Shown: positions 54,374-64,000 of the stretch, piece by piece
Layout of the letters: each line of letters opens with the position of its first letter
How positions within the stretch are numbered: position 1 is the stretch's first letter
Origin: Bubalus kerabau
Taxonomy: Eukaryota > Chordata > Mammalia > Artiodactyla > Bovidae
DNA: 64,000 nucleotides
Assembly: GCF_029407905.1 (NCBI RefSeq)
Contig: NC_073629.1
Span: 49,956,801 to 50,020,800 of the forward strand
Direction of reading: 5' to 3'
Made by a program: the position numbers and the translations under genes
The notes under the pieces: generated by a model
Told to the model about the DNA's origin: nothing
The model's input: the letters and a program-made list of their open reading frames with translations, nothing else
The model's database searches: none

Positions 54374-55196
54374 CAGTTTTTTCAGCTCTAAGTTCAGATC
54401 AGTTCAAAGCATCTGCTTCCTTTAAGATTCTCTTAAAAGGAAACTTGAGATGTTTATTATACAAAAGACTTTAGGGAAAAAAAAAAACAAGTCCTCCCTG
54501 TTTAGATCTAAGGAGATCTTGTAGAGTTTTAGAATTTCTCAAATGTGAAGTCTTCCCATCTCCATTTCATTCAAGATAATGCATTTTCTATTCAGATAAA
54601 TCTTGAAATGAGTTACTCAACATTTCCATTGTAGACACTTAGAGGTAACTTCAAACATGTTAGCGCTGAAGGAGTACTGCCCCAGGATTAAGCAATAGTA
54701 CTCCTGATTTAATCAAACAGAGCCAGCCACTGATCACTTCTGACCTCCAGACTTAAAATACCTTTCACCTTTCTCTCAGTTTCTTTGATGATTTTTTACA
54801 AATTCTAGAAATTTATCTGACAGGTTATTGAAAATAGTGTTAGGCAGCAATAATGCTGACAGGGAAGAGGAGCAGCAGAAGTGTCCTCACGCAGTCTGGA
54901 CTTTCCCCTAGTCATTGGCTGGGGAGAACGTCAGCAGAAGCTAAGAACTTTCAACAAGAAGAGGGAATGAGACTTCCCTGGGCAAAGGGCAGGGGACGGA
55001 AGGATAAATGGATTGATCCTCTCTGTTAATCATGTCCCTCCTGCTATCAGAATATAATGTGGGGGTAACTGTGCTGTTTGTCAGATGATTAAAATTAGGA
55101 GATGAGTATATGAGGCTTTGATAGAGGCGGGATTTTCTTACGCTATATAAGCTTTGGTCCAAAAAACATTTTAAATATATTCAAATACATTTTATT
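54374..55196. other. unassigned non-coding sequence
   Basis: About 820 bp with no recognised repeat or coding signal. Confidence 0.45.
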
Positions 55197-55287
55197 TCTC
55201 CAAGAGATCTTCCCAACCCTGGGATTGAACCCAGGTCTCCCACATTGCAGGTGGATTCTTTACCAGCTGAGCCACCAGGGAAGCCCT
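55197..55287 (-). mobile_element. Bov-tA tRNA-like part only (antisense)
   Basis: AGATCTTCCCAACCCTGGGA to GAGCCACCAGGGAAGCCC; the BovA body is missing. Confidence 0.9.
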
Positions 55288-55340
55288 AAATATATATATA
55301 CATATATATACATATATATATATACACATACACACATGAT
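55288..55340. repeat. (TA)n/(TATACA)n microsatellite
   Basis: AT-rich alternating repeat directly at the SINE head, ending in CACATACACACATG. Confidence 0.93.
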
Positions 55341-55354
55341 CTGGCTGGCAGAAA

Positions 55355-55480
55355 CTGTTGTTGTTGTTGTAGTTGTTTAGTCACTGTCATGTCCAACTCT
55401 TTGCGACACCATGGAATGTAGCCTGTCAGGCTCCTCGGTCCATGGGATTTCCCAGGCAAGAATACTCTTTCCTGAAAGTC
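55355..55480 (-). mobile_element. BovA SINE fragment (antisense)
   Basis: (GTT)n tail, then GTTTAGTCACTGTCATGTCC to CAGGCAAGAATACTCTTTCC; truncated. Confidence 0.88.
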
Positions 55481-55524
55481 CAGACAACAGATGTTCTTTG
55501 AAGAGGTTGATCGTGTCTGTACTG

Positions 55525-55722
55525 TTGCTTCAGTCGTGTCTGACTCTTTGCGACCCTATGGACTGTAGCCCACCAGGCTTCTCTGTCTATGGGATTTTCC
55601 CAGTAAAAATACTGGCATGGGTTGCCATGCTCTCCTCCAGGGGATCTTCCCAACCCAGGGATCGAACCCGTGACTCCTGTGTCTCCTGCATTGGAGGAAG
55701 ATTCTTTACTGCTGAGCCACGA
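55525..55722 (-). mobile_element. Bov-tA SINE (antisense)
   Basis: TGCTTCAGTCGTGTCTGACTC to TTTACTGCTGAGCCAC, including the B-box-like GATCGAACCC. Good match over the full body. Confidence 0.93.
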
Positions 55723-55744
55723 ACTCCTTCAAACAGATTTAAAC

Positions 55745-55972
55745 ATTTAAAAACATTTTTTTCACTGCGTTGTGCCTTTGTTGCAGCACATGGGCTCTTC
55801 ACTGCAGCATGCAGGCTTTCTCTAGTTGTAAGGGCATCTCTCGTTGTGGAGCATGGACTCTAGTTTCTGCTCACAGGCTTGTTGCCCCAGGGTATGTGGG
55901 ATCTCAGTTCCCCAGCCAGGGAATGAACCTGCATTGGAAGGTGGATTCTGGACCACTGGACCACCAGTAAGC
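55745..55972 (-). mobile_element. CHR-type SINE (antisense)
   Basis: GCGTTGTGCCTTTGTTGCAG, TCTCTCGTTGTGGAGCATGG, CCAGCCAGGGAATGAACC, ACCACTGGACCACCAGTAAG. Confidence 0.88.
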
Positions 55973-56569
55973 ACTTAGGAAATGTATCATCTTGCATAAC
56001 AGGTAGCGCAGAGTTGAGAGCTGGCTTCACAGCTCATTGACCAGAATTGATCTGTGGGCAAAGGGAGTGAATGGGTTACTTTCAGACCAATCCATTTCAC
56101 TTCTGAAGCTGGGGGTGGGAAATAAGTGAATGTCTAAATGGTGTTTGAATTCCATCAGAAATCATCTTGCAGGGGGAGTGGTGATGGTAGAGAATGAATG
56201 CTGCCAACCAGCAGCACCACCTACAACTCAGGTAGACAGTGAGCAAAGACAGGCTAGAGGGGTGAGATAGGATGGCCCAGCAGAGTGTAAGAAGTAGGGC
56301 CTGGAGACATCAACGAAAGTTATTTTGCTTTCTAAGAGAGGGCTGTTTAAAGAGCACAGGCAAATCTACAAGTGGAGAGAAAGCCGCAAAGGACACCGAA
56401 CGTCACCCTAATCCCTCATCAGTTCTTCTTTCCTGTGTGGAGAGGAACGGGATTTTCTAAGTTCACTTGATGGAGGGATTTAACCCATTAAGAGTCTCAT
56501 AAATAAGATGGACTGATGTTAAAACTTTAAGGTCTCACATTTTACCCTTCTTGCAAGCTAATGGATGTG
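55973..56569. other. unassigned non-coding sequence
   Basis: No family recognised. The 62-aa frame at 56272-56460 has no known domain. Confidence 0.4.
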
Positions 56570-56790
56570 ATTTCATGCATGTTGGAGGAAGACTTGAGAT
56601 TCCTGGGTCAAAGACAAAGTACTTTATTACTCAAAGCAATGGCAGTTGTGAAGGTGTGAGCATTTGTGTTTGTTTCCCAGGCCCCAATTCCTATAGTATG
56701 ATGCAAAAAAGGACCGGGTGACACTTGCGTATGTAACAGGTATCTTCATAGGCGAGGAATGCTGAGCTTTTATATTATATAAAAGCCTAC
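56570..56790 (-). mobile_element. ERV LTR (R/U5 side), minus orientation: left LTR of a remnant provirus
   Basis: Minus strand: TATAAAAG (complement of 56767-56774) and AATAAA (complement of 56623-56628), about 145 bp apart. The order of blocks matches the related LTR at 62.6 kb (e.g. GACAAAG...GGCAGT...ATTTGTGTTTGTTTCC against GACAAAG...GGCAGT...ATTTGTGTCAATTTCC). U3 is disrupted by AT repeats and SINE/BovB insertions. Confidence 0.6.
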
Positions 56791-56890
56791 ATATATATTA
56801 TATGCAATATATATAATATAAATGTATGTTATATAGTATAAACATATACTATATATAGGCTTTATATTATATATGTGTGTATATATACAT
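56767..56890. repeat. AT-rich imperfect inverted repeat
   Basis: Arms about 56771-56797 (with AAAAGCCTACATATATA) and 56847-56875 (with TATATAGGCTTTATATT) are near reverse complements around an AT spacer. Confidence 0.85.
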
Positions 56891-56892
56891 AT

Positions 56893-57110
56893 AGGCTTCC
56901 CAGGTGGTGCTAGTGGTAAAGAACCCACCTGCCAATGCAGGAGATGTAAGAGATGCAGTTCTATTACTGGGTCAGGAAGATTTCTTGGAGGAGGGCACAG
57001 CAACCTACTCCAGTATTCTTGCCTGGAGAATCCCATGGACAGAGGAGCCTAGTGGGCTATTGTCCATAGGGTTGCAAATAGTCAAATATGACTGAAGTAA
57101 CTTAACACAC
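56893..57110 (+). mobile_element. Bov-tA SINE (sense)
   Basis: GGCTTCCCAGGTGGTGCTAG head, full BovA body, ending AAGTAACTTAACACACATG. Confidence 0.93.
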
Positions 57111-57124
57111 ATGAATATACATAC

Positions 57125-57175
<51 letters not shown>

Positions 57176-57187
57176 TGTGTGTGTGTT
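57111..57187. repeat. (TA)n(CA)n(TG)n microsatellite
   Basis: About 77 bp between two oppositely oriented SINEs. It is partly self-complementary. Confidence 0.95.
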
Positions 57188-57386
57188 AGTCATCCAGTCG
57201 TGTCCAACTCTTTGTGACCCCACGGACTGTAGCCCACCAGGCTCCTCTGTCCATGAAGTTCTCCAGGCAAGAATACTGGAGTAGGTTGCCATGCCCTTCT
57301 CCAGGGGACCTTCCTGATCCAGGAATCAAACTCTGGTCTCCCGCGCTGGGGCCGATTCTTTACCCTCTGGAGCCACCTGAGAAGCC
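57188..57386 (-). mobile_element. Bov-tA SINE (antisense)
   Basis: CATCCAGTCGTGTCCAACTC to GAGCCACCTGAGAAGCC: inverted relative to the SINE at 56893. Confidence 0.93.
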
Positions 57387-57404
57387 ATATACATATGCAT
57401 ATAC

Positions 57405-58249
57405 ATATACATGAGAAATGCCAGGCTGAATGAATTACAAGCTGTAATCAAGATAGGCAGGAGAAACATCAGCAACCTCAGATATGCAGATGATACCACT
57501 CTAATGGCAGAAAGTGAAGAGGAACTAAAGAGCCTCTTGAGGGTGAAGAAAGAGAGTGAATGAGCCAGCTTAAGACTAAATATTAAAAAAAAAAAACTAA
57601 GATCATGGCATCCTGCCCCATTACTTCAAGGCAAATAGAAGGGACAAAGGTGGAAGTAGTGACAGATTTCCTCTTCTTGGGCTCCAAAACCACTGCCGAT
57701 GGTGACTGCAGCCATGAAATTAGAAGACATTTGCTTCTTGGCAGGAAAGCAATGACAAACCTAGATAGCGTGTTGAAAAGCAGAGACATTACTCTGCCAA
57801 CAAAGGTGCATAGAGTCAAGGCTATGGTCTTCCCAGTTGTTGTGAGAGCTGGACTGTAAAGAAGGCAGAACACCAAAGAATTGATGCCTTCAAACTGTGG
57901 TGCTGGAGAAGACTCTTGATAGTCCCTTGGACACCAAGGAGATCAAACCAGTCAATCTAAGGGAGATCAACCCTGAATATTCACTAGAAGGACTGATGCT
58001 AAAGCTGAAGCTCCAGTATTTTGGTCATTTGATGTGAACAGACGACTTATTGGAAAAGTTCCCGATGCTGGGAAAGACTGAGGGCAGAAGGAGAAGAGGG
58101 TGTCAGAGGATGAGATGGCTTGACGGTATCACCAATGCAATCAACATGAACTTGGGCAAACTCCAGGAGATGGTAACGGATAGGGAGGCCTGGCATGCTG
58201 CAGTCCAGGGAGTTGCAAAGAATCAGACACTAGGCAACTGAACAACAAC
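57405..58249 (+). mobile_element. BovB LINE, 5'-truncated (sense)
   Basis: Starts near GAGAAATGCCAGGCTGAATG, just before the YADD box (CTCAGATATGCAGATGATAC), and ends with a (CAA)n-type tail (AACTGAACAACAACA). ACATATACAT on both sides is a plausible TSD. The 84-aa frame at 57605-57859 is RT C-terminal text. An older subfamily by its tail and divergence. Confidence 0.9.
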
Positions 58250-58319
58250 ATACATATACATAATACATTTATATTATAATAAAAATAAAGTTTCCTGTTC
58301 TTTGCTGCAAAAGGAAACA

Positions 58320-58970
58320 TTATCTTTATTATACTAGACAATGAGCATAACTATCTATGCTGTCTTGGATATCTGGAAAAATATCCCATGAGTCTACTAC
58401 TCCACTGGCCACTCAGATTAGTCTGGACCAATAAAACCAAATCTGTCCAACTTTTTCTCACACTGCATTCAATTAACATGTTATCAATAGGAGTCAAAGT
58501 CTCAGGACAAGGCCAACCTGAAGTATTGACCTCAAACTTGCCTCCCAAGAGTCCAGACCCAGGCAGCTGAACAAATTCCATATATCATCAGGTTCTACCT
58601 TAGAAAGTCAGGTGATTTTGCTCTGTAAGTTTCTATATTGATTTTTCCACTAGGCCTGAGATATTAATCCAGGTGCAAAAGAATGTATTGGTGATTGTAC
58701 AGGCTCTGTCTTGGGCCTCAAACAAGTCTAGGGCAATCCTGTCATTTGTAACAACCCTGACCAGTGAGTTGAGGCCAACTTGAATGCCTTCCAGGGATAA
58801 GGTAGTGCCATTGATCACTTCAACTAAAGTCAGGAACTAATTTTCTAATTGGATGACTTCTGCCATAAGGATAACTACAGTGCGCATAAATGTCAGTTAT
58901 CTCTCTGGGAATCTTTCCAAGGTAGCTTCTTTTTGGAGAGGTTTCTGCAGTCCTAAGGGCTATATTTTGG
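58320..58970 (-). pseudogene. class I ERV env, TM-subunit remnant (minus strand)
   Basis: The minus frame at 58633-58818 (61 aa) shows a TM ectodomain signature: RIALDLF in the heptad/immunosuppressive position, then CTITNTFFCTWINISG, a degraded cysteine loop. The minus frame at 58351-58581 lies C-terminal to it. Stops and a frame change separate the pieces. TM would have driven membrane fusion. It lies between two related LTRs in the same orientation. Confidence 0.65.
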
Positions 58971-59332
58971 TATTGGAGGAGACTCTTGAGAGTCCCTTGG
59001 ACTGCAAGGAGGTCCACCCAGTCCATTCTGAAGGAGATCAGCCCTGGGATTTCTTTGGAAGAAATGATGCTAAAGCTGAAACTCCAGTACTTTGACCACC
59101 TCATGCGAAGAGTTGACATTGGAAAAGACTCTGATGCTGGGAGGGGTTGGGGGCAGGAGGAAAAGGGGATGACAGAGGATGAGATGGCTGGATGGCATCA
59201 CCAACTCGATGGACGTGAGTCTGAGTGAACTCCAGGAGTTTGTGATGGACAGGGAGGCCTGGCGTGCTGCGATTCATGGGGTCGCAAAGAGTCAGACACG
59301 ACTGAGCAACTGAACTGAACTGAACTGAACTG
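58966..59332 (+). mobile_element. BovB LINE 3' end with TSD, inside ERV env
   Basis: GAGGAGACTCTTGAGAGTCC to four ACTGA-type tail units. AAGGGCTATAT (58955-58965) and AAGGGCGATAT (59333-59343) form an 11-bp TSD with one mismatch. Confidence 0.95.
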
Positions 59333-60800
59333 AAGGGCGATATAGTCTACAGGTTCTTCCTTTAACCCTGGAAGATTTCTTATGACTGCTGCTAAATTGT
59401 AAGTCACTGTGTTTTTAGAAGGCAGGGAGGTTAATGCCTGGATTCCACAAAAGAAGTATAGTACAAAGGATGTACATCATACCCATGGAAAGAAAGCGTT
59501 ATTGTAATTGTTGGGGTTTCCTATATAAGACCTGTATCATTTAGGGGAAGGTGTTGACAGTGCCTCTAACATAAGCTCTCGGCAAACTGGTAAACCTTAC
59601 ATTCCCAGTTCAGTTTAAGCAATTAAGTTTAATCATTGTTTTCAGAAGGCCTGCCTAAGGGCAGTCAGTCCAACCTGTCCTGTTTGTCTACACCACCAGC
59701 TGGGTGGCCTTTGTCTATCAGAGGAACTGACATAATTGTGAAACTGGGGCATAGGGAAAATATCTAGAGGAGTTAACAGATTTGTTTTGTGTGTGAAAGA
59801 TTCAGGAGCTGAGGACAGCCTCTGTTGTTTCTGATTGACTTCTCCGTGAAGTTAGAGGAAATGGGCCAAACTGTGGTCAGAGGCATCAGGCAGAGGATAA
59901 TAGATCCAGCAGTCAATAAAACAGAAGGCACATGCAATGGTTTGGGAGAAACTCACCAGGTGGTTGCCCATCATGAAGAAGGCTCCAAGGGTGATTCTGA
60001 AACACAGAGGTCATGCAGATCCATCTCTCTTCTGTGTCTCTTGGGGTCTAAAGTGTTCCCAATCCCAGGTACTATTCTTGTCTGTCCTCCATTGCTTCAA
60101 AACTGGTGTGTTCAATTACGCTATTGATAATTTCATGCTTTTTGTAGTTACTTCCTAATCACACCCAGACCTTTTACTGAGGAAAAAAGGTGCAAGACTT
60201 GGACATTTTAATAGAAGTTATACGAACACCTTATGTACCCCACATCAACCTGTCTGGACCACTGCATGGGGGTTTGGTGATAGTGTGATCAGTCAAGTGG
60301 CATTATCTTTATGATCTAGGACCAAGTCCATCTAATTGGAGAATCCAGATGGTAGAATCAGAATTAAGTTGGAACCTCCTGGGCACCATTTTGACTGAAC
60401 TGCCATCTAGAGAGTATACCAGCTGGGCTGGCCTGGAATTGCTATTAGGGGAGAGAAAGACATGTGCAAGAATGGTCAGGAAGAAATCTCAATTTTTCAA
60501 AATAGGTCTATGTGACCTCCTACCCCTTTTGTCCTGACCAATAACTAGAAAGCAGCCAAGGAGAAGTGAACCCTTTCTGAGGACAGCAGCATTCAGTGAC
60601 CAAACTGCCTTACCAAAGTGCATGGACCAGGAGAAGGTGAAGGAAGTAGAATTAGAAATTTTTTAGTCGGTTTTTGGGGAGGCCATTCCAGTGCTAGATG
60701 TCTGTGGCTGGTAGGGAGCATGGAAGTTCGTCCAAATATCTGTAATATCAGCAGCCAAGGTGAGAGTTGAGGGGGCGGAGAGGTACAAAGGGAAAAGAGC
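59333..60800 (-). pseudogene. ERV env remnant, upstream (SU-side) portion, decayed
   Basis: On the minus strand this continues upstream of the TM remnant. Close to the BovB boundary, TYNLAAVIRNLPGL reads in frame up to the insertion and would precede the fusion-peptide/heptad region. Further upstream only short frames survive (100 aa or less, several on the wrong strand). Assignment beyond about 59450 rests on position between env and the right LTR, not on motifs. Confidence 0.4.
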
Positions 60801-61054
60801 CTTCTACGCCAGTAAGGCTTTACATTTATTAATTTTTAGTTTCAAATTGGGTGTGGCTGCTCATGGCTCCAATGAATCAACTTGCAATGCTTAAGGCTGA
60901 TTCAAAAATTTAAGGTAGGTAAATTTCCTCATGGCTGATATTGCCTACTTTGAGTTTGGGAATCATGACCTCATTCTTTTCTGGCTGGTGTCACTGGATT
61001 TGCTTCTTCCTGCTCTGCTGGGCTTGGCTCATAGAGTGGCAAGTTTTTTAAGGA
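60801..61054. other. unassigned; probably ERV internal
   Basis: No motif recognised. Lies between env remnants and the right LTR. Confidence 0.3.
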
Positions 61055-61260
61055 GTCAACTCATCAGAAAAAACTCTGATGTTGGGAAGGATTGAAGGCA
61101 AAAGGTGAAGGAGGAAGCAGTGGATGAGATTGTTAGATAGCATCATTGACTCAATGGACATGAATTTGAGCAAACTCCAGGAGACAGAGGAGGACAGAGA
61201 AGCCTGGTGTGCTGCAGTCTGCGGGGCCAGAAAGTGTCAGAAACAACTTAGTGACTGAAA
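61055..61260 (+). mobile_element. BovB LINE 3' end (older copy)
   Basis: GGAGTCAACTCATCAGAAAA to AACTTAGTGACTGAAAAAAA. Diverged and 5'-truncated. Confidence 0.85.
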
Positions 61261-61337
61261 AAAATGACAACTTCAACCTGAGGTATTTAATGCCTCATTA
61301 TCAAAAATATCCCTTTGGCTTCACCTAGTTCCAGTGT

Positions 61338-61613
61338 CGGAGAAGGCAATGGCACCCCACTCCAGTACTCTTGCCTGGAAAATCCCATGGATGGAGGAGC
61401 CTGGTAGGCTGCAGTCCATGGGGTCTCGAAGAGTCGGACACGACTGAGCGACTTCACTTTCACTTTTCACTTTCATGCATTGGAGAAGGAAATGGCAACC
61501 CACTCCAGTGTTCTTGCCTGGAGAATCCCAGGGACGGGGGAGCCTGGTGGGCTGCCGTCTACGGGGTCGCACAGAGTTGGACACAACTGAAGTGACTTAG
61601 CAGCAGCAGCAGC
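61338..61613 (+). mobile_element. BovA2 dimeric SINE (sense) with exact TSD
   Basis: Two monomers with linker and (AGC)n tail. Flanked by AGTTCCAGTGT at 61327-61337 and 61614-61624. Near-consensus, hence young. Confidence 0.97.
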
Positions 61614-61748
61614 AGTTCCAGTGTTAAGTTTTCCAGGGTTAAGAATTGACAGTAAGAATACATGTAGAGTTCTCTGGGTCAGTTTCCCATTCTCCAATAT
61701 GTCATCTGCATCAGCATTAGAAACCCAATCCCAGGCAGGAAGAGCTCT

Positions 61749-62024
61749 GCTGCTGCTGCTGCTAAGTCACTTCAGTCGTGTCCGACTCTGTGCGACCCCG
61801 TAGACGGCAGCCCACCAGGCTCCCCCATCCCTGGGATTCTCCAGGCAAGAGTAATGGAGTGGGTTGCCATTTCCTTCTCCAATGCATGAAAGTGAAAAGT
61901 GAAAGTGAACTCACTCAGTCGTGTCCGACCCTCAGTGACCTCATGGACTGCAGCCTACCAGGCTCCTCCGTCCATGGGATTTTCTAGGCAGGAGTACTGG
62001 AGTGGGGTGCCATTGCCTTCTCCG
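61749..62024 (-). mobile_element. BovA2 dimeric SINE (antisense) with exact TSD
   Basis: (GCT)n tail at the left, two monomers, linker AAAGTGAAAAGTGAAAGTG. Flanked by AGGAAGAGCTCT at 61737-61748 and 62025-62036. Opposite orientation to the BovA2 at 61338, 135 bp away. Confidence 0.97.
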
Positions 62025-62036
62025 AGGAAGAGCTCT

Positions 62037-62569
62037 AATATTAGTTAATACCTCATCCATGGATTCCCATAGACGTTTCCCCTCAAAGAGCCACTGCTCC
62101 ATTTAGCAGCCAGGACAATCTGCAAAATAGCCTGAGACATTCTGCTCTAAACTGAATGGGTTAAAGTTTGGCATGAGAGATGGAGTCATAAAACAGTCCA
62201 GCTGTTGTCACCCAGGGTGAATATTAGTACTAATTGTGGCCGTGGGGCACACGTGAAACTAATCAACAGGTTGAGAAAGTGCCCTGCACAGAGGAGAGTT
62301 AGCAACACCCCAGGCACTGTTTCACATGGTTGGCCTTCAACCTACTTCCTAGTACTCAGCCTGCAATAAGAAATTACAGAAGTATTTAATGCCTGATTGA
62401 TAATAAAATTTGGTCAACATGTTCAACACTAATTCCCAGGGATTTCCTCAAAATCTTTTAATTGGTCTATGAGGTCCTCATCCTTGCTCTTTCACATTCC
62501 CTCTTGGTTACCAAGACTGTCAATAACCATAGAGTGTGATTTTTACCATCCAATAATCTAAGCTAGCTT
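62037..62569. other. unassigned; probably ERV leader/internal
   Basis: No motif recognised. On the minus strand it would lie just downstream of the right LTR (leader/gag position), but no primer-binding site or gag frame was found. Confidence 0.3.
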
Positions 62570-62950
62570 GCCACAGTTTCATGAATGCTGGGAGAAAACA
62601 CAAGACTGGATCATAGACAAAGGACTTTGTTAGTCACAGCACTGGCAGTAGTCAGATCTCAGATTTGTGTCAATTTCCTAGACCCCAGCTCCAACAGGCA
62701 ATTCAAAGAAGACCAAATAACACCAATGTATGTGACAGATAGAGAGAAATCCTGAGTTTAGGGAACCCAGACCTCTTATAATAGGCAAAAGCAAACATGT
62801 ACTGTCTCCGTCTTCCAAAATTGTTTGTTATACAAACATCTTTAAAAAGATAGTCCAGGAAGTCCAAGAAAGCCATAGAAAGGTCACAGATAGCCAAATA
62901 ACTTGAACTCTGCTTTTGCCTATATAGAAGCAAATTTTAAAAGGAAGAAA
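62570..62950 (-). mobile_element. ERV LTR, minus orientation: right (5') LTR of the remnant provirus
   Basis: Related block by block to the LTR at 56.6 kb: TATAAGAGG on the minus strand (complement near 62776) and the polyadenylation position changed to AACAAA (complement of 62626-62631), again about 150 bp apart. Strongly diverged from the left LTR. Confidence 0.55.
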
Positions 62951-62989
62951 GGAAAGAAAAACGGAAATGATGAAAAATAGCAAAACAGA

Positions 62990-63500
62990 AAGATATTCCT
63001 GGAACTCTTTCTACCAAATATAACCAAGTATTTCTAATTTCCTTACAAGACATACACAAATAATTTCATAAGACTGAAACATACACATACTTCTAGGCTA
63101 AGTTGGTAAGTATTTATATAATTTTGGAGTATAGGCCATTATAAAGCATAAAACCAAAAAAATCATTAGGAAAAATTTATAGATATGATTATGCAAAATT
63201 CAAGCACTTCTCTCTTATGTCAAAATAAAATGAAATGCCATAAATAAAATTGTAAGTGAAAAAGAACCAATTGAAAAAAAATTTGGAAAATATATTAATA
63301 GATTCATTTTTAAAATACCTAACAAATTAATGATAATAACAATAATAAAATGAATTCATCATTTGGGCTTAGAAACTGAACAAGGAATTCAGATCAGAAT
63401 ATATATATATAGCCAGGGAGAATATGATAATATGTTCTATCCTTATTTGTAGTTATACCAATTCACATTAAAATAAATGCATTTTACTGATGTGGAAAAA
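62990..63500 (+). mobile_element. probable ancient L1M (sense), AT-rich
   Basis: TTTGGAAAATATATTAATAG followed by AAAATACCTAACAAATTAAT resembles L1M ORF2 3' text. Only moderately convincing. Confidence 0.45.
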
Positions 63501-63605
63501 AAAGTAAAGAAAAAGATAGTCCATAACAACAGTAGTCAGTCTTTGTGCTTGTGTGATGTGTAGAAACATGAAAGACCCATGGAGAATTTCTTCCCAACAA
63601 CGTGT

Positions 63606-64000
63606 TTCAGTTCAGTTCAGTCGCTCAGTCATGTCTGACTCTTTGCGACCCTATGAATCGCAGCACGCCAGGCCTCCCTGTCCATCACCAACTCCCGGAG
63701 TTCACTCAGACTTATGTCCATCAAGTCAGTGATGCCATCCAACCATCTCATCCTCTGTCGTCCCCTTCTCCTCCTGCCCCCAATCCCTCCCAGCATCAGA
63801 GTCTTTTCCAATGAGTCAGCTCTTCGCATGAGGTGGCCAAAGTACTGGAGTTTCAGCTTCAGCATCAGTCCTTCCAAAGAAATCCCAAGGCTGATCTCCT
63901 TCAGAATGGACTGGTTGGATCTCCTTGCAGTCCAAGGGACTCTTAAGAGTCTTCTCCAACACCACAGTTTAAAGCCATCAATTCTTCGGCGCTCAGCTTT
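63606..64000 (-). mobile_element. BovB LINE (antisense), runs off the window
   Basis: Tail TTCAGTTCAGTTCAGTCGC at 63606, then near-consensus antisense BovB to the window end (AAGCTGAGCGCCGAAGAATT on the minus strand). The minus frame at 63629-63877 is the C-terminal BovB ORF (LMRRADSLEKTLMLGGIGG). The true 5' end is outside the window. Confidence 0.95.

Noticed and set aside
61276..62405. Direct repeat of GTATTTAATGCCT-type text near 61280 and 62375
   Set aside because: Short and could be chance or ERV-internal. Not enough length to call a duplication.

Overview
This window is mammalian nuclear DNA from a ruminant, most likely a bovid. The evidence is the repeat content: BovB (RTE-type) LINEs with ACTGA-type tails, tRNA-derived Bov-tA and dimeric BovA2 SINEs, CHR-type cetartiodactyl SINEs, young ruminant L1, older mammalian L1M, MIR and L2, and several ERV LTRs. 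Species cannot be set from the sequence alone. I found no host protein-coding gene, tRNA, rRNA, CRISPR array or prokaryotic-type system. Every open frame I can interpret is a fragment of a transposable element or a chance frame inside a SINE, LTR or microsatellite. The window is best read as intergenic or deep-intronic DNA built by nested retrotransposition.

Layout. 0-9 kb: SINEs over a sense L1M cut by an antisense LTR, an antisense L1M cut by a BovA2, and an older twin-primed L1. 9-21 kb: BovB and BovA copies, then a long sense ancient L1M (about 11.3-17.5 kb) carrying three BovB insertions and one young 5'-inverted L1 with exact target duplications; two more L1M 3' UTRs follow. 21-32 kb: SINEs, an antisense L1M, a degraded class I ERV (integrase end, env, 3' LTR; about 25.5-27.8 kb), and a possible ERVL-type LTR near 31.5 kb. 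32-48 kb: BovB-rich. Five sizeable copies include two 5'-inverted ones (32.4-33.6 and 40.2-41.8 kb) and one 2.5-kb copy with endonuclease and RT remnants (42.7-45.2 kb); three different LTRs lie between them. 48-54 kb: L1 of several ages, ending in a young inverted L1 that appears to carry a 3' transduction. 55-64 kb: SINEs, microsatellites, and a minus-strand class I ERV remnant whose two related LTRs (about 56.6 and 62.6 kb) flank env pieces, then BovB running off the end.

How the parts relate: the autonomous LINEs (BovB, L1) are dead here, but they would have supplied the machinery that mobilised the SINEs. The window records insertion order well: BovB into BovA, BovB into LTR, BovA2 into L1M, L1 into L1M. 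Many insertions keep readable target-site duplications (TSDs). Boundaries without a stated TSD are approximate (about 10-30 bp), and family names below the class level come from recognition rather than a database search.
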